This document shows, piece by piece, positions 42,923 to 50,844 of a DNA stretch of 64,000 bases. The stretch spans positions 124,001 to 188,000 of the forward strand of contig JABJIC010000017.1 of NCBI GenBank assembly GCA_018661465.1. Reading direction: 5' to 3'. This DNA is from Gammaproteobacteria bacterium (GTDB lineage: Bacteria > Pseudomonadota > Gammaproteobacteria > Pseudomonadales > Pseudohongiellaceae). Position numbers and translations under genes: made by a program. The notes under the pieces are model-generated. The model was not told the DNA's origin. It worked only from the letters and a program-made list of their open reading frames with translations, and searched no databases. Positions within the stretch are counted from its first letter, which is position 1; every line of letters starts with the position of its first letter.

Positions 42923-44359
42923 ATGCGTATCATATCCGTAAAATCAGTATTAGGTAGTGCAGCAACAGCGGTGGCTTTTATGCTGTCAGGCACTGTTTCA
43001 GCCCAGACTGATGAAGTCACCTTTCATAGAGATATAGAACCTATTCTGCAGCGCAGCTGTCAGAACTGCCACCGTCCCGGTGGAGCTGGACCTATGTCAC
43101 TCATCACTTTTGACGAAGTAGCACCATTTGCTGGCCTTATTGAATATAAAGTCAGCCTCCGTGACCGTGCAGGCGCTATGCCTCCGTGGTACATGGAAAA
43201 AAATGTAGGCATTCAGGATTACAAGGATGATCCATCCCTGTCTGACGCTGAAATCGCTGCCATATCTACTTGGGCTCGCGGCGGCACTCCTGAAGGAGAT
43301 GCAGCTGATGCCCCTACACCACTCGTATTTGATGACAGCCTAAAATGGAAAGCAGGTCCGCCTGATCTCATCGTAACGATGAACGATGTTACTAAGCTTG
43401 CAGGAACTCCTGACTGGTGGGGTGAGATTGACTACATTCCAACTGGCCTTACTGAAGATCGCTATGTGAAATCCGTTGAAGTCGTAGAAGTTAACGACGT
43501 GGATAATCAGGCTGGAACTGGTCGTGATACCGTTGGCGGGCGCTTCATTTTCCACCATATGATCTGGGGCACGGCGATGCTTGATGAAAATGGAGCACGC
43601 GAGTCCGGTGCCCCTTCAATTCCTTGGCCTGTTCATGAAGTTGGCCGAAACGCTGATATCTTCGACGAAGACGCTGGTCGTCTACTGAAAGCTGGTTCAG
43701 CTATCGTTTCTGACTCGGTGCACCTTCATTCAAATGGCCGCGATACAACTGGTCACCTTGAAGTTGGATTCATTTTTCACCCTGAAGACTACGAACCTAA
43801 ATACCAAAATGGCTTTAGTGCTCTTGGTAATGGTGTAGACATCAGCATCACCGGCAATGAGAAAGATCAGGAACTTCATGCCTATACTGTTCTTCAACAG
43901 CACACTAAGATCATTACTTTTGAACCTCACCTTCACGCACCGGGCGAACGCATGTGTCTGGAAGCTATTTGGGGTTATACAGTAGAGACGCTTTCCTGTG
44001 TTGGTTATGACCATAACTGGGTACGCGGTTATCCTTATGCTGACCAGGCAGCCCCTCTTCTACCGAAGGGAACTATTCTCCATATCGTTGGATACATGAA
44101 CAACACGGACTCCAATCCAAATGTTCCTGATCCACGTAACTGGCAGGGTTCTGGTAATCGTTCCGTAACCAATATGTTTATCGATCTCGGCATTCGAGTC
44201 ACTCTCAATGATGAGCAGTTCTTCGAAGCTATGGAAGAACGACGTCAGGTGCTTAACCTTGGCCCGAATGATCACGTGGTCGGTTGTCCTCTATGTCTTG
44301 CGCCGCTGGTTGCTCCAGTTGCAGAAGATGAAGAAAGCAACGAAGTCGCTGCTAACTAG
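42923..44359 (+). CDS. Secreted cytochrome c / type II copper monooxygenase fusion
   Basis: The signal peptide ends at SGTVSAQ. An N-terminal c-heme domain (about 30-125) has CQNCH (C46, C49, H50) and the likely axial Met86 in GAMPPW. The rest resembles peptidylglycine/dopamine beta-monooxygenases and keeps all copper ligands. For CuH these are H211-H212 (IFHHMIWG) and a histidine in SVHLHSNG (H267/H269). For CuM they are H336 and H338 (FEPHLHAPGERM) and Met418 (SVTNMFIDLG). Such enzymes hydroxylate a C-H bond with O2, taking electrons one at a time; the heme could supply them. A CxxC (C455, C458) lies near the end. GGGGAG precedes the start. Substrate unknown. Confidence 0.88.
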   Translation: MRIISVKSVLGSAATAVAFMLSGTVSAQTDEVTFHRDIEPILQRSCQNCHRPGGAGPMSLITFDEVAPFAGLIEYKVSLRDRAGAMPPWYMEKNVGIQDYKDDPSLSDAEIAAISTWARGGTPEGDAADAPTPLVFDDSLKWKAGPPDLIVTMNDVTKLAGTPDWWGEIDYIPTGLTEDRYVKSVEVVEVNDVDNQAGTGRDTVGGRFIFHHMIWGTAMLDENGARESGAPSIPWPVHEVGRNADIFDEDAGRLLKAGSAIVSDSVHLHSNGRDTTGHLEVGFIFHPEDYEPKYQNGFSALGNGVDISITGNEKDQELHAYTVLQQHTKIITFEPHLHAPGERMCLEAIWGYTVETLSCVGYDHNWVRGYPYADQAAPLLPKGTILHIVGYMNNTDSNPNVPDPRNWQGSGNRSVTNMFIDLGIRVTLNDEQFFEAMEERRQVLNLGPNDHVVGCPLCLAPLVAPVAEDEESNEVAAN

Positions 44360-44378
44360 GCTTCGGGAAGCGGTAATA

Positions 44379-45311
44379 ATGATCGATATAACTAGTGCGT
44401 CAATCAGCAGGTTTAAAATCCTGCTGATTGCTTCATTTCTACTGGCCTTACCCCAGTTCTCTCTCGCTGACAGCTTTCGTTTTGGTGAACATGTTGAACC
44501 GGCTTATGAAGGCTGGCGTCCTAATGCAGACGGCACTTTCAGTTTCATGTTTGGTTACATGAATGAGAACTGGGAAGAACAGCCTGACGTCCTTGTCGGT
44601 GATAGTAATTTTTTCAGCCCAGGTGATGCAGACCGCGGCCAACCCACTCATTTCCTTCCTAGGCGAAACCGTTTCACTTTTGAAGTGGTTGTTCCTTCCG
44701 ACTGGGGTGACCGTGAATTAATCTGGACACTTAATGTAAATGGTGTCGAGCGCAAGGCTTACGCCACTCTGAAAGATGATTACCTAGTAGACAATATGGT
44801 AATTGCATCGGAGACTGGCTCTCTGGGAGCAGGCACTAGTAGCCCTGAGTCCAGAGCCAATATTGCTCCCGTAGTTACTGTTCAGGGTGACGAGATTCGT
44901 ACGGCAAGAGTTGGAGAACCAATAGCAATCACGACTAACGTTGCTGATGATGGTCTTCCAGAACCCCGAAGAGAATCTACTATTTCAGCAAGCTCCTTGA
45001 TGTCACGCATGATGAGACCCCCTAGCAGGATTACAGTTGGCAAAGTTAATGGTTTGTTCTTGTCATGGAATAAGTACCGTGGTCCAGGTGAAGTCACCTT
45101 TGATCCGCCACTGCCAAAGCCATGGGAAGACACCCGAACTTCTGCCAATTCTCCATGGGGTGCTTTATGGTTACCACCGGAAATTCCTGAGGATGGCAAC
45201 TACGAAGTGACAGCTACTTTCTCTGAACCTGGCACATATATTCTTTGGTCAAGAGCTGACGACGGCGGCCTCTATAACGATGGCTACATCACAGTAAACG
45301 TTAGCGAATAG
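44379..45311 (+). CDS. Secreted protein of unknown family, tandem copy 1
   Basis: 310 residues with a signal peptide (ending FSLAD). No known domain is recognised. Landmarks are YEGWRPNADGTFSFMFGYMN, GDADRGQPTHFLPRRNRF, PSDWGDRELIW, ASETGSLGAGTSSPESRAN and a C-terminal GTYILWSRADDGGLYNDGY. The predicted fold is beta-rich, possibly two Ig-like domains. It starts 20 bases after the copper monooxygenase with GGAAG upstream, so it is in the same operon and may be its partner. A strong terminator follows, then a close copy of itself. Similar proteins occur, from memory, in acidobacteria beside cytochrome genes. Confidence 0.82.
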   Translation: MIDITSASISRFKILLIASFLLALPQFSLADSFRFGEHVEPAYEGWRPNADGTFSFMFGYMNENWEEQPDVLVGDSNFFSPGDADRGQPTHFLPRRNRFTFEVVVPSDWGDRELIWTLNVNGVERKAYATLKDDYLVDNMVIASETGSLGAGTSSPESRANIAPVVTVQGDEIRTARVGEPIAITTNVADDGLPEPRRESTISASSLMSRMMRPPSRITVGKVNGLFLSWNKYRGPGEVTFDPPLPKPWEDTRTSANSPWGALWLPPEIPEDGNYEVTATFSEPGTYILWSRADDGGLYNDGYITVNVSE

Positions 45312-45325
45312 AGATTAAAGCATGT

Positions 45326-45354
45326 AAAAAGGACGGGAAACCGTCCTTTTTTTT
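45326..45354 (+). terminator. Rho-independent terminator
   Basis: GGACGG-GAAA-CCGTCC stem-loop, preceded by five A and followed by eight T, 15 bases after the tandem copy 1 stop. It ends the copper-monooxygenase transcript before copy 2. Confidence 0.93.
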
Positions 45355-45533
45355 ATACCTCGAAAACGTGTAGAAGAAAGTTAAGGAACTCATTCAAATA
45401 AAGCTTTTAGGATTTTTTGATGTTAATCACTCTCTTGAATTCCAGCGCTGTTATTTGTATTTCTGTTGATTTTCCCAATGAAAAGTAACTAACACATCAC
45501 AAAAATTTAATACGAATGTGGAATCAAACTAAG

Positions 45534-46469
45534 ATGATTATAAAAAAATTTACTTCATTTCTTCTAATCTCAATTATAGCCAGTATTGCTGCGAGCTCTG
45601 CTTTGGCTCAAATTTCATATCGCAGTGGCGAAGAAATCGAACCGGGTTACGAAGGTTGGCGTATAAATGATGACGGGACTTACACCTTCATCTTTGGATA
45701 CATGAATGATAATTGGGAAGAGCAACCAGACATCCCTGTTGGAGATAACAATTTTTTTAGTCCCGGTGAGGCAGATAGAGGCCAACCCACTTTTTTTCTC
45801 CCAAGGCGCAATCGATTTACATTCGAAGTAACCGTTCCTTCTGACTGGGGCGATCGAGAGTTGGTTTGGGAGATCACCCATAACGGTGAGACTAATCGCG
45901 CCTACGGAACATTAGCTACCGATTACCTAATCGACAATATGGTAATCGCGTCAGAAACCGGCTCTCTGGGAGCTGGTACCAGCAGCCCTGAATCTCGAGC
46001 AAATATTGCGCCAGTGGTCACCGTGCTCGGTGAGAGTATTAACGGAGCACAGATAAGGAATGTGAGAGTAGGTGAAGAATTGCTCATCGACACCCATGTA
46101 GATGATGACGGTTTACCAAAACCCAGATCGACTAACTCAAGCAGGAATACCCCGTCTCAGGAGCGCATGATGCGCCCTCCTCGTCGTACCACTGTCGGTA
46201 AAACCAATGGTTTTTTCCTGTCATGGAATAAGTATCGCGGACCTGGGCAAGTCACCTTTGAGCCGCCACAGATAAAGCCATGGGAAGACACTCGAACGTC
46301 AGCGAATTCTCCCTGGGGAGCTCTTTGGGTTCCTCCTGAGGTGCCAGAAGATGGTAACTATCAGGTTAGGGCTATATTCGATACGCCAGGAACTTATATT
46401 CTCTGGGCTCGCGGTGATGATGGCGGTCTTTATCACGACCAATATGTCACTGTGAACGTAAGGCCATAA
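45534..46469 (+). CDS. Secreted protein of unknown family, tandem copy 2
   Basis: A close paralogue of the gene at 44379 over its full length. Shared parts include YEGWRINDDGTYTFIFGYMN, FSPGEADRGQPTFFLPRRNRF, PSDWGDRELVW, ASETGSLGAGTSSPESRAN and GGLYHDQYVTVNV. Most substitutions fall in the linker around residue 205 (PRSTNSSRNTPSQ). The start at 45534 gives a signal peptide ending SSALAQ; ATG at 45516 is possible. It stands beyond the terminator with its own AT-rich 180-base upstream region, so it can be controlled separately. The duplication looks local. Confidence 0.82.
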   Translation: MIIKKFTSFLLISIIASIAASSALAQISYRSGEEIEPGYEGWRINDDGTYTFIFGYMNDNWEEQPDIPVGDNNFFSPGEADRGQPTFFLPRRNRFTFEVTVPSDWGDRELVWEITHNGETNRAYGTLATDYLIDNMVIASETGSLGAGTSSPESRANIAPVVTVLGESINGAQIRNVRVGEELLIDTHVDDDGLPKPRSTNSSRNTPSQERMMRPPRRTTVGKTNGFFLSWNKYRGPGQVTFEPPQIKPWEDTRTSANSPWGALWVPPEVPEDGNYQVRAIFDTPGTYILWARGDDGGLYHDQYVTVNVRP

Positions 46470-46497
46470 ACCGGTAAGAGGGTTTCCGGACAAGCTT

Positions 46498-47082
46498 TTA
46501 GGGTTGGTCTTCTTCCTGAAGCTCTATGGTGAAGGGCGGATCGTAACTGGGTGGATCTTGATTCAGAATAATATTAGTTCGCGGAGGTGTTACGAACTGA
46601 GTGTCAGGACCGCCATTTCTCATCATCAGCCTTAGCTCTTCGGCCTCCTTCATTACTGAAGGTTCGACAGCATCAGCACCGAATGCGAAGCTGAAACTTC
46701 CCCGAATCAATAGGTCATTAATACCTAAGATCGCCCAGTCCGCTGTGTAGTAGACAGCTTTCTCTAGCTGCGGCAGCTCTAGGCTGTAATCACCCTTCGC
46801 TCGTGGGTTATATCGGAAGTTTATATCCACCCAATCCCGCTCATCATTTCTCAGCGTTAATTTCACCAGCCGAACGTTACGAGGGAAATTCAAACCTAGG
46901 TTAGCCGGGGCTGAAGCAAGCACAGAATCATCATTTGGTGTGGTTTCTGTTTCCTCAACAATTCCTGTAACATCCGCTGCGGGTGGATAATGAGGGCTTC
47001 TGGACTGCTGTGCATACACTGCATTCCCTGCCAAGAGAATCAGTGATGTTATGGCAACATGACAAGGGATTGAAAACTTCAT
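46498..47082 (-). CDS. Secreted CopC-like fold protein without copper ligands, type A
   Basis: The start at 47082 has GGAAG upstream and gives a signal peptide ending AVYAQ. The core follows the CopC order: PNDDSVLASAPANLGLNF, VRLVKLTLRNDE, YYTADWAILGINDLLIRGSF, FAFG. In CopC the mature protein starts with His and has an Asp-x-His in the WxVxxxDGH segment; here the mature start is Gln and that segment reads WAILGIND, so the copper site is missing. A C-terminal tail of about 60 residues, rich in Pro, is added. It converges with tandem copy 2, 28 bases apart. It is perhaps a structural or partner protein. Confidence 0.72.
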   Translation of the reverse strand: MKFSIPCHVAITSLILLAGNAVYAQQSRSPHYPPAADVTGIVEETETTPNDDSVLASAPANLGLNFPRNVRLVKLTLRNDERDWVDINFRYNPRAKGDYSLELPQLEKAVYYTADWAILGINDLLIRGSFSFAFGADAVEPSVMKEAEELRLMMRNGGPDTQFVTPPRTNIILNQDPPSYDPPFTIELQEEDQP

Positions 47083-47186
47083 AACTCTTCCAAGCACTAA
47101 AACTACCCAAATGGTCAGCGAAACCGACGACGAATTTTACAATCAGCCAGGCTATTAATCTAGCTGTATACGAGACATCTACACAT

Positions 47187-47984
47187 ATGCAAGATTCTGA
47201 TTTACCTAGTATTTTAACAGAGCTGAAAAAAAGCGGAAGTAATACAGCGACATTTGGGGAAGAATGGTCCCAGGGTCGCTCTGCATTCGGTGGCATCTCA
47301 TCAGCCTTTGCATCCACTGCTATGGGAAAATTGGTGGATTCGAAGAGCCCTATACGCTCACTAATGGTGTCATTCGTTGCCCCCCTGCCCCCCGGGGAAT
47401 TCAGCGTCGACAGTGTACTTCAGCGAAAGGGCAAAAATGTTGCACAATGTGCTGCCTCTGTAATTTCAAATCAGCAGCTATGTCTTCAGGCTATGGCTGC
47501 ATTTGGTAATTCCAGAGAAGGATTTTCAGTCGAACCACTAGTTGAATTTAACCCTATTCCTCGAGAGCAAGGAGTGCAATTTTCCGATCATGCGAAGCGA
47601 CTTCCAAGCTTTCTAAGATTCTTCGAAGGAAGTTGGGTTGGTGGCGGCATGCCTTTCGCTGGTAAATTTCAACCACAGCTAAATATGTGGGTAAAACATA
47701 AAGCAGATATGAGTAACTTCCCGGTAGAGAAAATCATCACCTTGGCTGACATTCCACCACCGGTAATCCTTACCCATTTCAGCAAACCGCCGGTTCCTTC
47801 GAGCTCGCTTAGCTGGTCACTGGAATTTGTTATTCCTCCACAACAAATTGAGAGCGAATGGTTTTATCTCGAGTTCAATACAGAGGCAGCTGGGAATGGT
47901 TATACCCAGCAATCGGGGAAAATATTCGATGAAACAGGCCAACTTTGCGCTCTGTCCCGACAATGCATGGTATATTTTGGCTGA
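47187..47984 (+). CDS. Acyl-CoA thioesterase-like protein (double hot-dog)
   Basis: 265 residues. The N-terminal WSQGRSAFGGISSAFASTAM and RSLMVSFVAPLPPGEFSVDS, and the C-terminal LSWSLEFVIPPQQIESEWF and TQQSGKIFDETGQLCALSRQ, match the thioesterase-like superfamily with two hot-dog units (TesB-type). It would release fatty acids from acyl-CoA. It stands in the middle of the copper/cytochrome block without an obvious metabolic link. No signal peptide. Confidence 0.85.
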   Translation: MQDSDLPSILTELKKSGSNTATFGEEWSQGRSAFGGISSAFASTAMGKLVDSKSPIRSLMVSFVAPLPPGEFSVDSVLQRKGKNVAQCAASVISNQQLCLQAMAAFGNSREGFSVEPLVEFNPIPREQGVQFSDHAKRLPSFLRFFEGSWVGGGMPFAGKFQPQLNMWVKHKADMSNFPVEKIITLADIPPPVILTHFSKPPVPSSSLSWSLEFVIPPQQIESEWFYLEFNTEAAGNGYTQQSGKIFDETGQLCALSRQCMVYFG

Positions 47985-48097
47985 ATTCGGCAGATAACAA
48001 TTCCTATAGGACGCATGTAGAGCTTCGAATTGCCAGACAAGGCGATCTCCTAGTAGTATCTAAATATGTTTTCAAACATAAATTTTTGGTTTTTAAA

Positions 48098-48583
48098 TTG
48101 AAAAATAAATTCATCAACTACTGTAATTTGCTTCTGTTATCAGCCCTGCTCTTATCCGGCAACTCGATGGCACAGCATAGCCATGGCGTACTAACTCCTG
48201 GCGTAACTTTTCCACCGGACGATTCAGTCCTCAGTGAATCCCCCAGAATGATAACCATGAGCTTTCGGGTAGATGTTAGCTTGTTAAAATTGGCACTTTA
48301 TACAGCCGATGAGAAATGGATAAATATAGGCTTCCAATATACTCCGGATAACTATACTCACAGCTATGTTTTCCCGATTCCTGGTGAATTAGCCGCTTCG
48401 GAATATTACATCGCCCGCTGGTCTGTCACCGACGAGAGACGTCGCTTACTAAATGGCGAATTCAAGTTTGCATTTGGAGATGGGGCAATACCACCATCTG
48501 AGACAATAGAGTCACTGGTAAGTGATCGCGTAGAAGTGCTGCCGTCGACAGGGTCATACCGAATCGGCAGAGATCAAAACTAG
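48098..48583 (+). CDS. Secreted CopC-like fold protein without copper ligands, type B
   Basis: With a TTG start at 48098 the N-terminus is a clean signal peptide (ending GNSMAQ) and the mature protein begins with a His-rich QHSHG. The CopC order follows: PPDDSVLSESPRMITMSF, SLLKLALYTADEKWINIG, YYIARWSVTDERRRLLNGEF, FAFG. The DGH copper motif is replaced by DER. It resembles the gene at 46498 more than true CopC. An alternative ATG at 47945, inside the thioesterase gene, would add 51 residues in front of the signal peptide and is less likely. No clear ribosome site for TTG. Confidence 0.68.
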   Translation: MKNKFINYCNLLLLSALLLSGNSMAQHSHGVLTPGVTFPPDDSVLSESPRMITMSFRVDVSLLKLALYTADEKWINIGFQYTPDNYTHSYVFPIPGELAASEYYIARWSVTDERRRLLNGEFKFAFGDGAIPPSETIESLVSDRVEVLPSTGSYRIGRDQN

Positions 48584-48601
48584 TTATGTTAGTTAGCACG
48601 G

Positions 48602-48628
48602 CATAGTAACTACTATGTAGTAACTACA
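48602..48628. repeat. Two overlapping palindromes between convergent genes
   Basis: CATAGT-AACT-ACTATG runs directly into TGTAGT-A-ACTACA, sharing the core GTAACTAC. They lie between the CopC-like gene and the nitroreductase. The stems are AT-rich without U-runs, so a termination role is uncertain. Confidence 0.5.
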
Positions 48629-48674
48629 GATCAGAAGATCAGATCAAATTTGATTGGGTAGCATACAGAAAAAA

Positions 48675-49412
48675 CTACTTGAATTTGAAACCCTGTTGCT
48701 CAAGAAATTCTCGCATATGGGGTCTGGATTTTTCCGACAACAAGCTGGCTACCTGTTCGCTCCAACTGATCCCATGTCCACCGCCAGTTCTTGTCTTGTA
48801 ATATTCTCGAATCTTCTCATCGTAAATAGCAATGGAGTCCTTATCCCCTTCTTCGTTATAGACTTCCTGTTTCATAATAACAGAAACAGGTAGACGGGGT
48901 TTTACTTCCGGGTCCTGATCTGGATAGCCCAGGCAAAGACCAAACACAGGATATACACCCTTGGGTAGTTGCAAAATACGTGAAACTTCAGCAGGGTTAT
49001 TCCGAATGCCGCCGATGTAACAAATTCCCAAGCCAACTGATTCCGCAGCGGTAACCAAACTCTGCGCCATTAATGCAACGTCAGTTGTAGCAATTATAAA
49101 GTGCTCCGTGAAATCTCCTTCAAAAGGTTTTTCATATGCCTCACAGTAATTCCCTGCTCGCTTAAGATCGGCGCAAAACATAAAAAACTCTGCCGCAGTC
49201 TCTACATATTTCTGGTTGCCAGCTAACTTGGCGATTTCTGCCCTTGTGGCTTTGTCAGTAATTCTAATAATCGTAGAACCCTGCAGGAAACTGGAAGTGG
49301 CCGCGGCCTGACCTGCCAGAACCAAGTCATTGAGCAAGTCCGAATCGATAGCCTGCTCAGTAAATTTACGAATGCTGCGATGGGATTTCAGCAAGTCTAA
49401 AACTGTACTCAT
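48675..49412 (-). CDS. Oxygen-insensitive NADPH nitroreductase (NfsA type)
   Basis: An FMN flavoenzyme reducing nitroaromatics, quinones or chromate with NADPH. The FMN site begins with SHRSIRKFT. AGQAAATSSFLQGSTII, GLGICYIGGIRNNP, VYPVFGLCLGYPD and KPRLPVSV are the recognised NfsA/FRP motifs in order. The length (245 aa) matches NfsA (240). It is 32 bases past the start of the next gene on the same strand but separated from it functionally. The stop lies next to the palindromes at 48602. Confidence 0.92.
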   Translation of the reverse strand: MSTVLDLLKSHRSIRKFTEQAIDSDLLNDLVLAGQAAATSSFLQGSTIIRITDKATRAEIAKLAGNQKYVETAAEFFMFCADLKRAGNYCEAYEKPFEGDFTEHFIIATTDVALMAQSLVTAAESVGLGICYIGGIRNNPAEVSRILQLPKGVYPVFGLCLGYPDQDPEVKPRLPVSVIMKQEVYNEEGDKDSIAIYDEKIREYYKTRTGGGHGISWSEQVASLLSEKSRPHMREFLEQQGFKFK

Positions 49413-49444
49413 ATTTCTGCTGCCTGAAGGGGTTCCCGAAGGAG

Positions 49445-50632
49445 TTAGTGAAGCTCGATTAAATTATCGAGAAATGCAGGGACTACATCGTTGGCAAGAT
49501 TTGATTCCGCATTAAATAGCAGCACCATACCAATATTGGCATCCGGCACGAAAGCCATTTCTGATCTATAGCCGCGGACGCCCCCACCATGATGAATAAC
49601 TCGAAGACCTTTATAATCGAACACTCTCCATCCGGTTGCGTAGTAGGCCTTTTCCAGACCGGACCAGCGATTGAAATAATTGCCTCTTGGGGTGGCGATT
49701 ATTGGTTCGTGTAATTCAGAAAGAAAATCTTCGGGAAGGACTTCTGGAAAAGCACCGAGATTGGCACGTATCCACATGCTCATATCGAAAATACTGGCAT
49801 TGATTCCAGCTGCCGGTGCCGCCGAATAATAAGCAGGATTTGTGGTGGTGGTTCTCCAATTGCCTCTTACTTGACGATGGGGCAAGGTAGCTTCCGGATC
49901 CTCAAGATAGGGTTCGAGCCCCACGGTAGCGGTTACCATGCCCAAGGGTTTGAATATCTGTTCATAAAGATATTTCTCATAGCTTTCACCGGTGCTCTGT
50001 TCAACAACATCAGCAATCAGAGAGAAGATTACATTCTGATATCCATAGCATTGTCCCGGCCGACATACGGTGGGAATTTCATCAAATTTTGGTTTGATAC
50101 TGTCGTAGAGAACGCCATCATCAAGCAAGTTGGAGTAGGAATGGGGCATCAATCCACTGGAATGACTCACAATATGCTTTAAGGTAATTCCACTAGAGGA
50201 GCTACCTGTACCGATATGCAATTCGGGGAACAGGTCACTCATTCTGCTATCCCAGGATTGCAGATGCTGATCCACCAACAGTGTTGCCGCCGTGCCAGCG
50301 AAGGTTTTAGACATGGAGGCTATTCGAAAGATCGAATCCGCCGTAACCAGTTCAGTTTCTCTGACACTCTTCACACCCCAGGTTTGCATATGCATGATGC
50401 CTTCACGAGACACAACAGCGAGGGCGGCGCCCGGGATACCTTTCTCATCTGATGCCTCTTCAATCCAGTCAACGAAGGGGTTTATATCGTAATTATAATC
50501 AACAGATGAATTCGGCCCTGCGGCAGCACTTATTTGCGGGAGAATAAGGCAAATGGTAGACAGCGTTGTGCTCAGAAATGGCAGTAAAGCCTTCCGCGCG
50601 CGGGAATCGGTGTGACGTGAATTTTTTATCAA
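49445..50632 (-). CDS. Secreted serine hydrolase, class C beta-lactamase family
   Basis: 395 residues. The N-terminal hydrophobic stretch (about 15-38, ending ISAAAG) is a signal peptide. The active-site motifs are S106-x-x-K109 (ASMSKTFAGT), YxN in CYGYQNVIF and the third motif HHGG near residue 345. The group includes esterases, D-aminopeptidases and carboxypeptidases, so beta-lactamase activity is not implied. The start codon appears to be TTG, since no ATG or GTG occurs before the signal peptide. The gap upstream (212 bases) contains the DegQ terminator hairpin. Confidence 0.88.
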   Translation of the reverse strand: MIKNSRHTDSRARKALLPFLSTTLSTICLILPQISAAAGPNSSVDYNYDINPFVDWIEEASDEKGIPGAALAVVSREGIMHMQTWGVKSVRETELVTADSIFRIASMSKTFAGTAATLLVDQHLQSWDSRMSDLFPELHIGTGSSSSGITLKHIVSHSSGLMPHSYSNLLDDGVLYDSIKPKFDEIPTVCRPGQCYGYQNVIFSLIADVVEQSTGESYEKYLYEQIFKPLGMVTATVGLEPYLEDPEATLPHRQVRGNWRTTTTNPAYYSAAPAAGINASIFDMSMWIRANLGAFPEVLPEDFLSELHEPIIATPRGNYFNRWSGLEKAYYATGWRVFDYKGLRVIHHGGGVRGYRSEMAFVPDANIGMVLLFNAESNLANDVVPAFLDNLIELH

Positions 50633-50807
50633 ATCAGGTACAGCGTTAATTGCGGTCCGTGTCCGTTATTTTTTGAAATGCGAAGTAGTCACTTCCTCAT
50701 CATTGGGAGCCCAATGCTCTCAAATAGTTCCCTTGTCGGCAATTCATATTCTCTGGGCAAAAAGAAACCGACTCAACATAAGTTAAATCGGCCAAAGGGG
50801 GCCTTAT

Positions 50808-50828
50808 TTTAGCTCCAGCGGAGCTAAA
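50808..50828 (-). terminator. Hairpin after the DegQ/MucD gene
   Basis: A perfect 9-base stem (TTTAGCTCC/GGAGCTAAA) with a 3-base loop, 17 bases past the protease stop codon. There is no clear U-run on the minus strand, so it may end transcription weakly or protect the 3' end. Confidence 0.55.
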
Positions 50829-50844
50829 TTCTTGCCTAGGGGGT

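Noticed and set aside
47945-48097. ATG-initiated N-terminal extension of the CopC-like gene at 48098
   Set aside because: It begins inside the thioesterase gene and would put 51 residues before a clean signal peptide.
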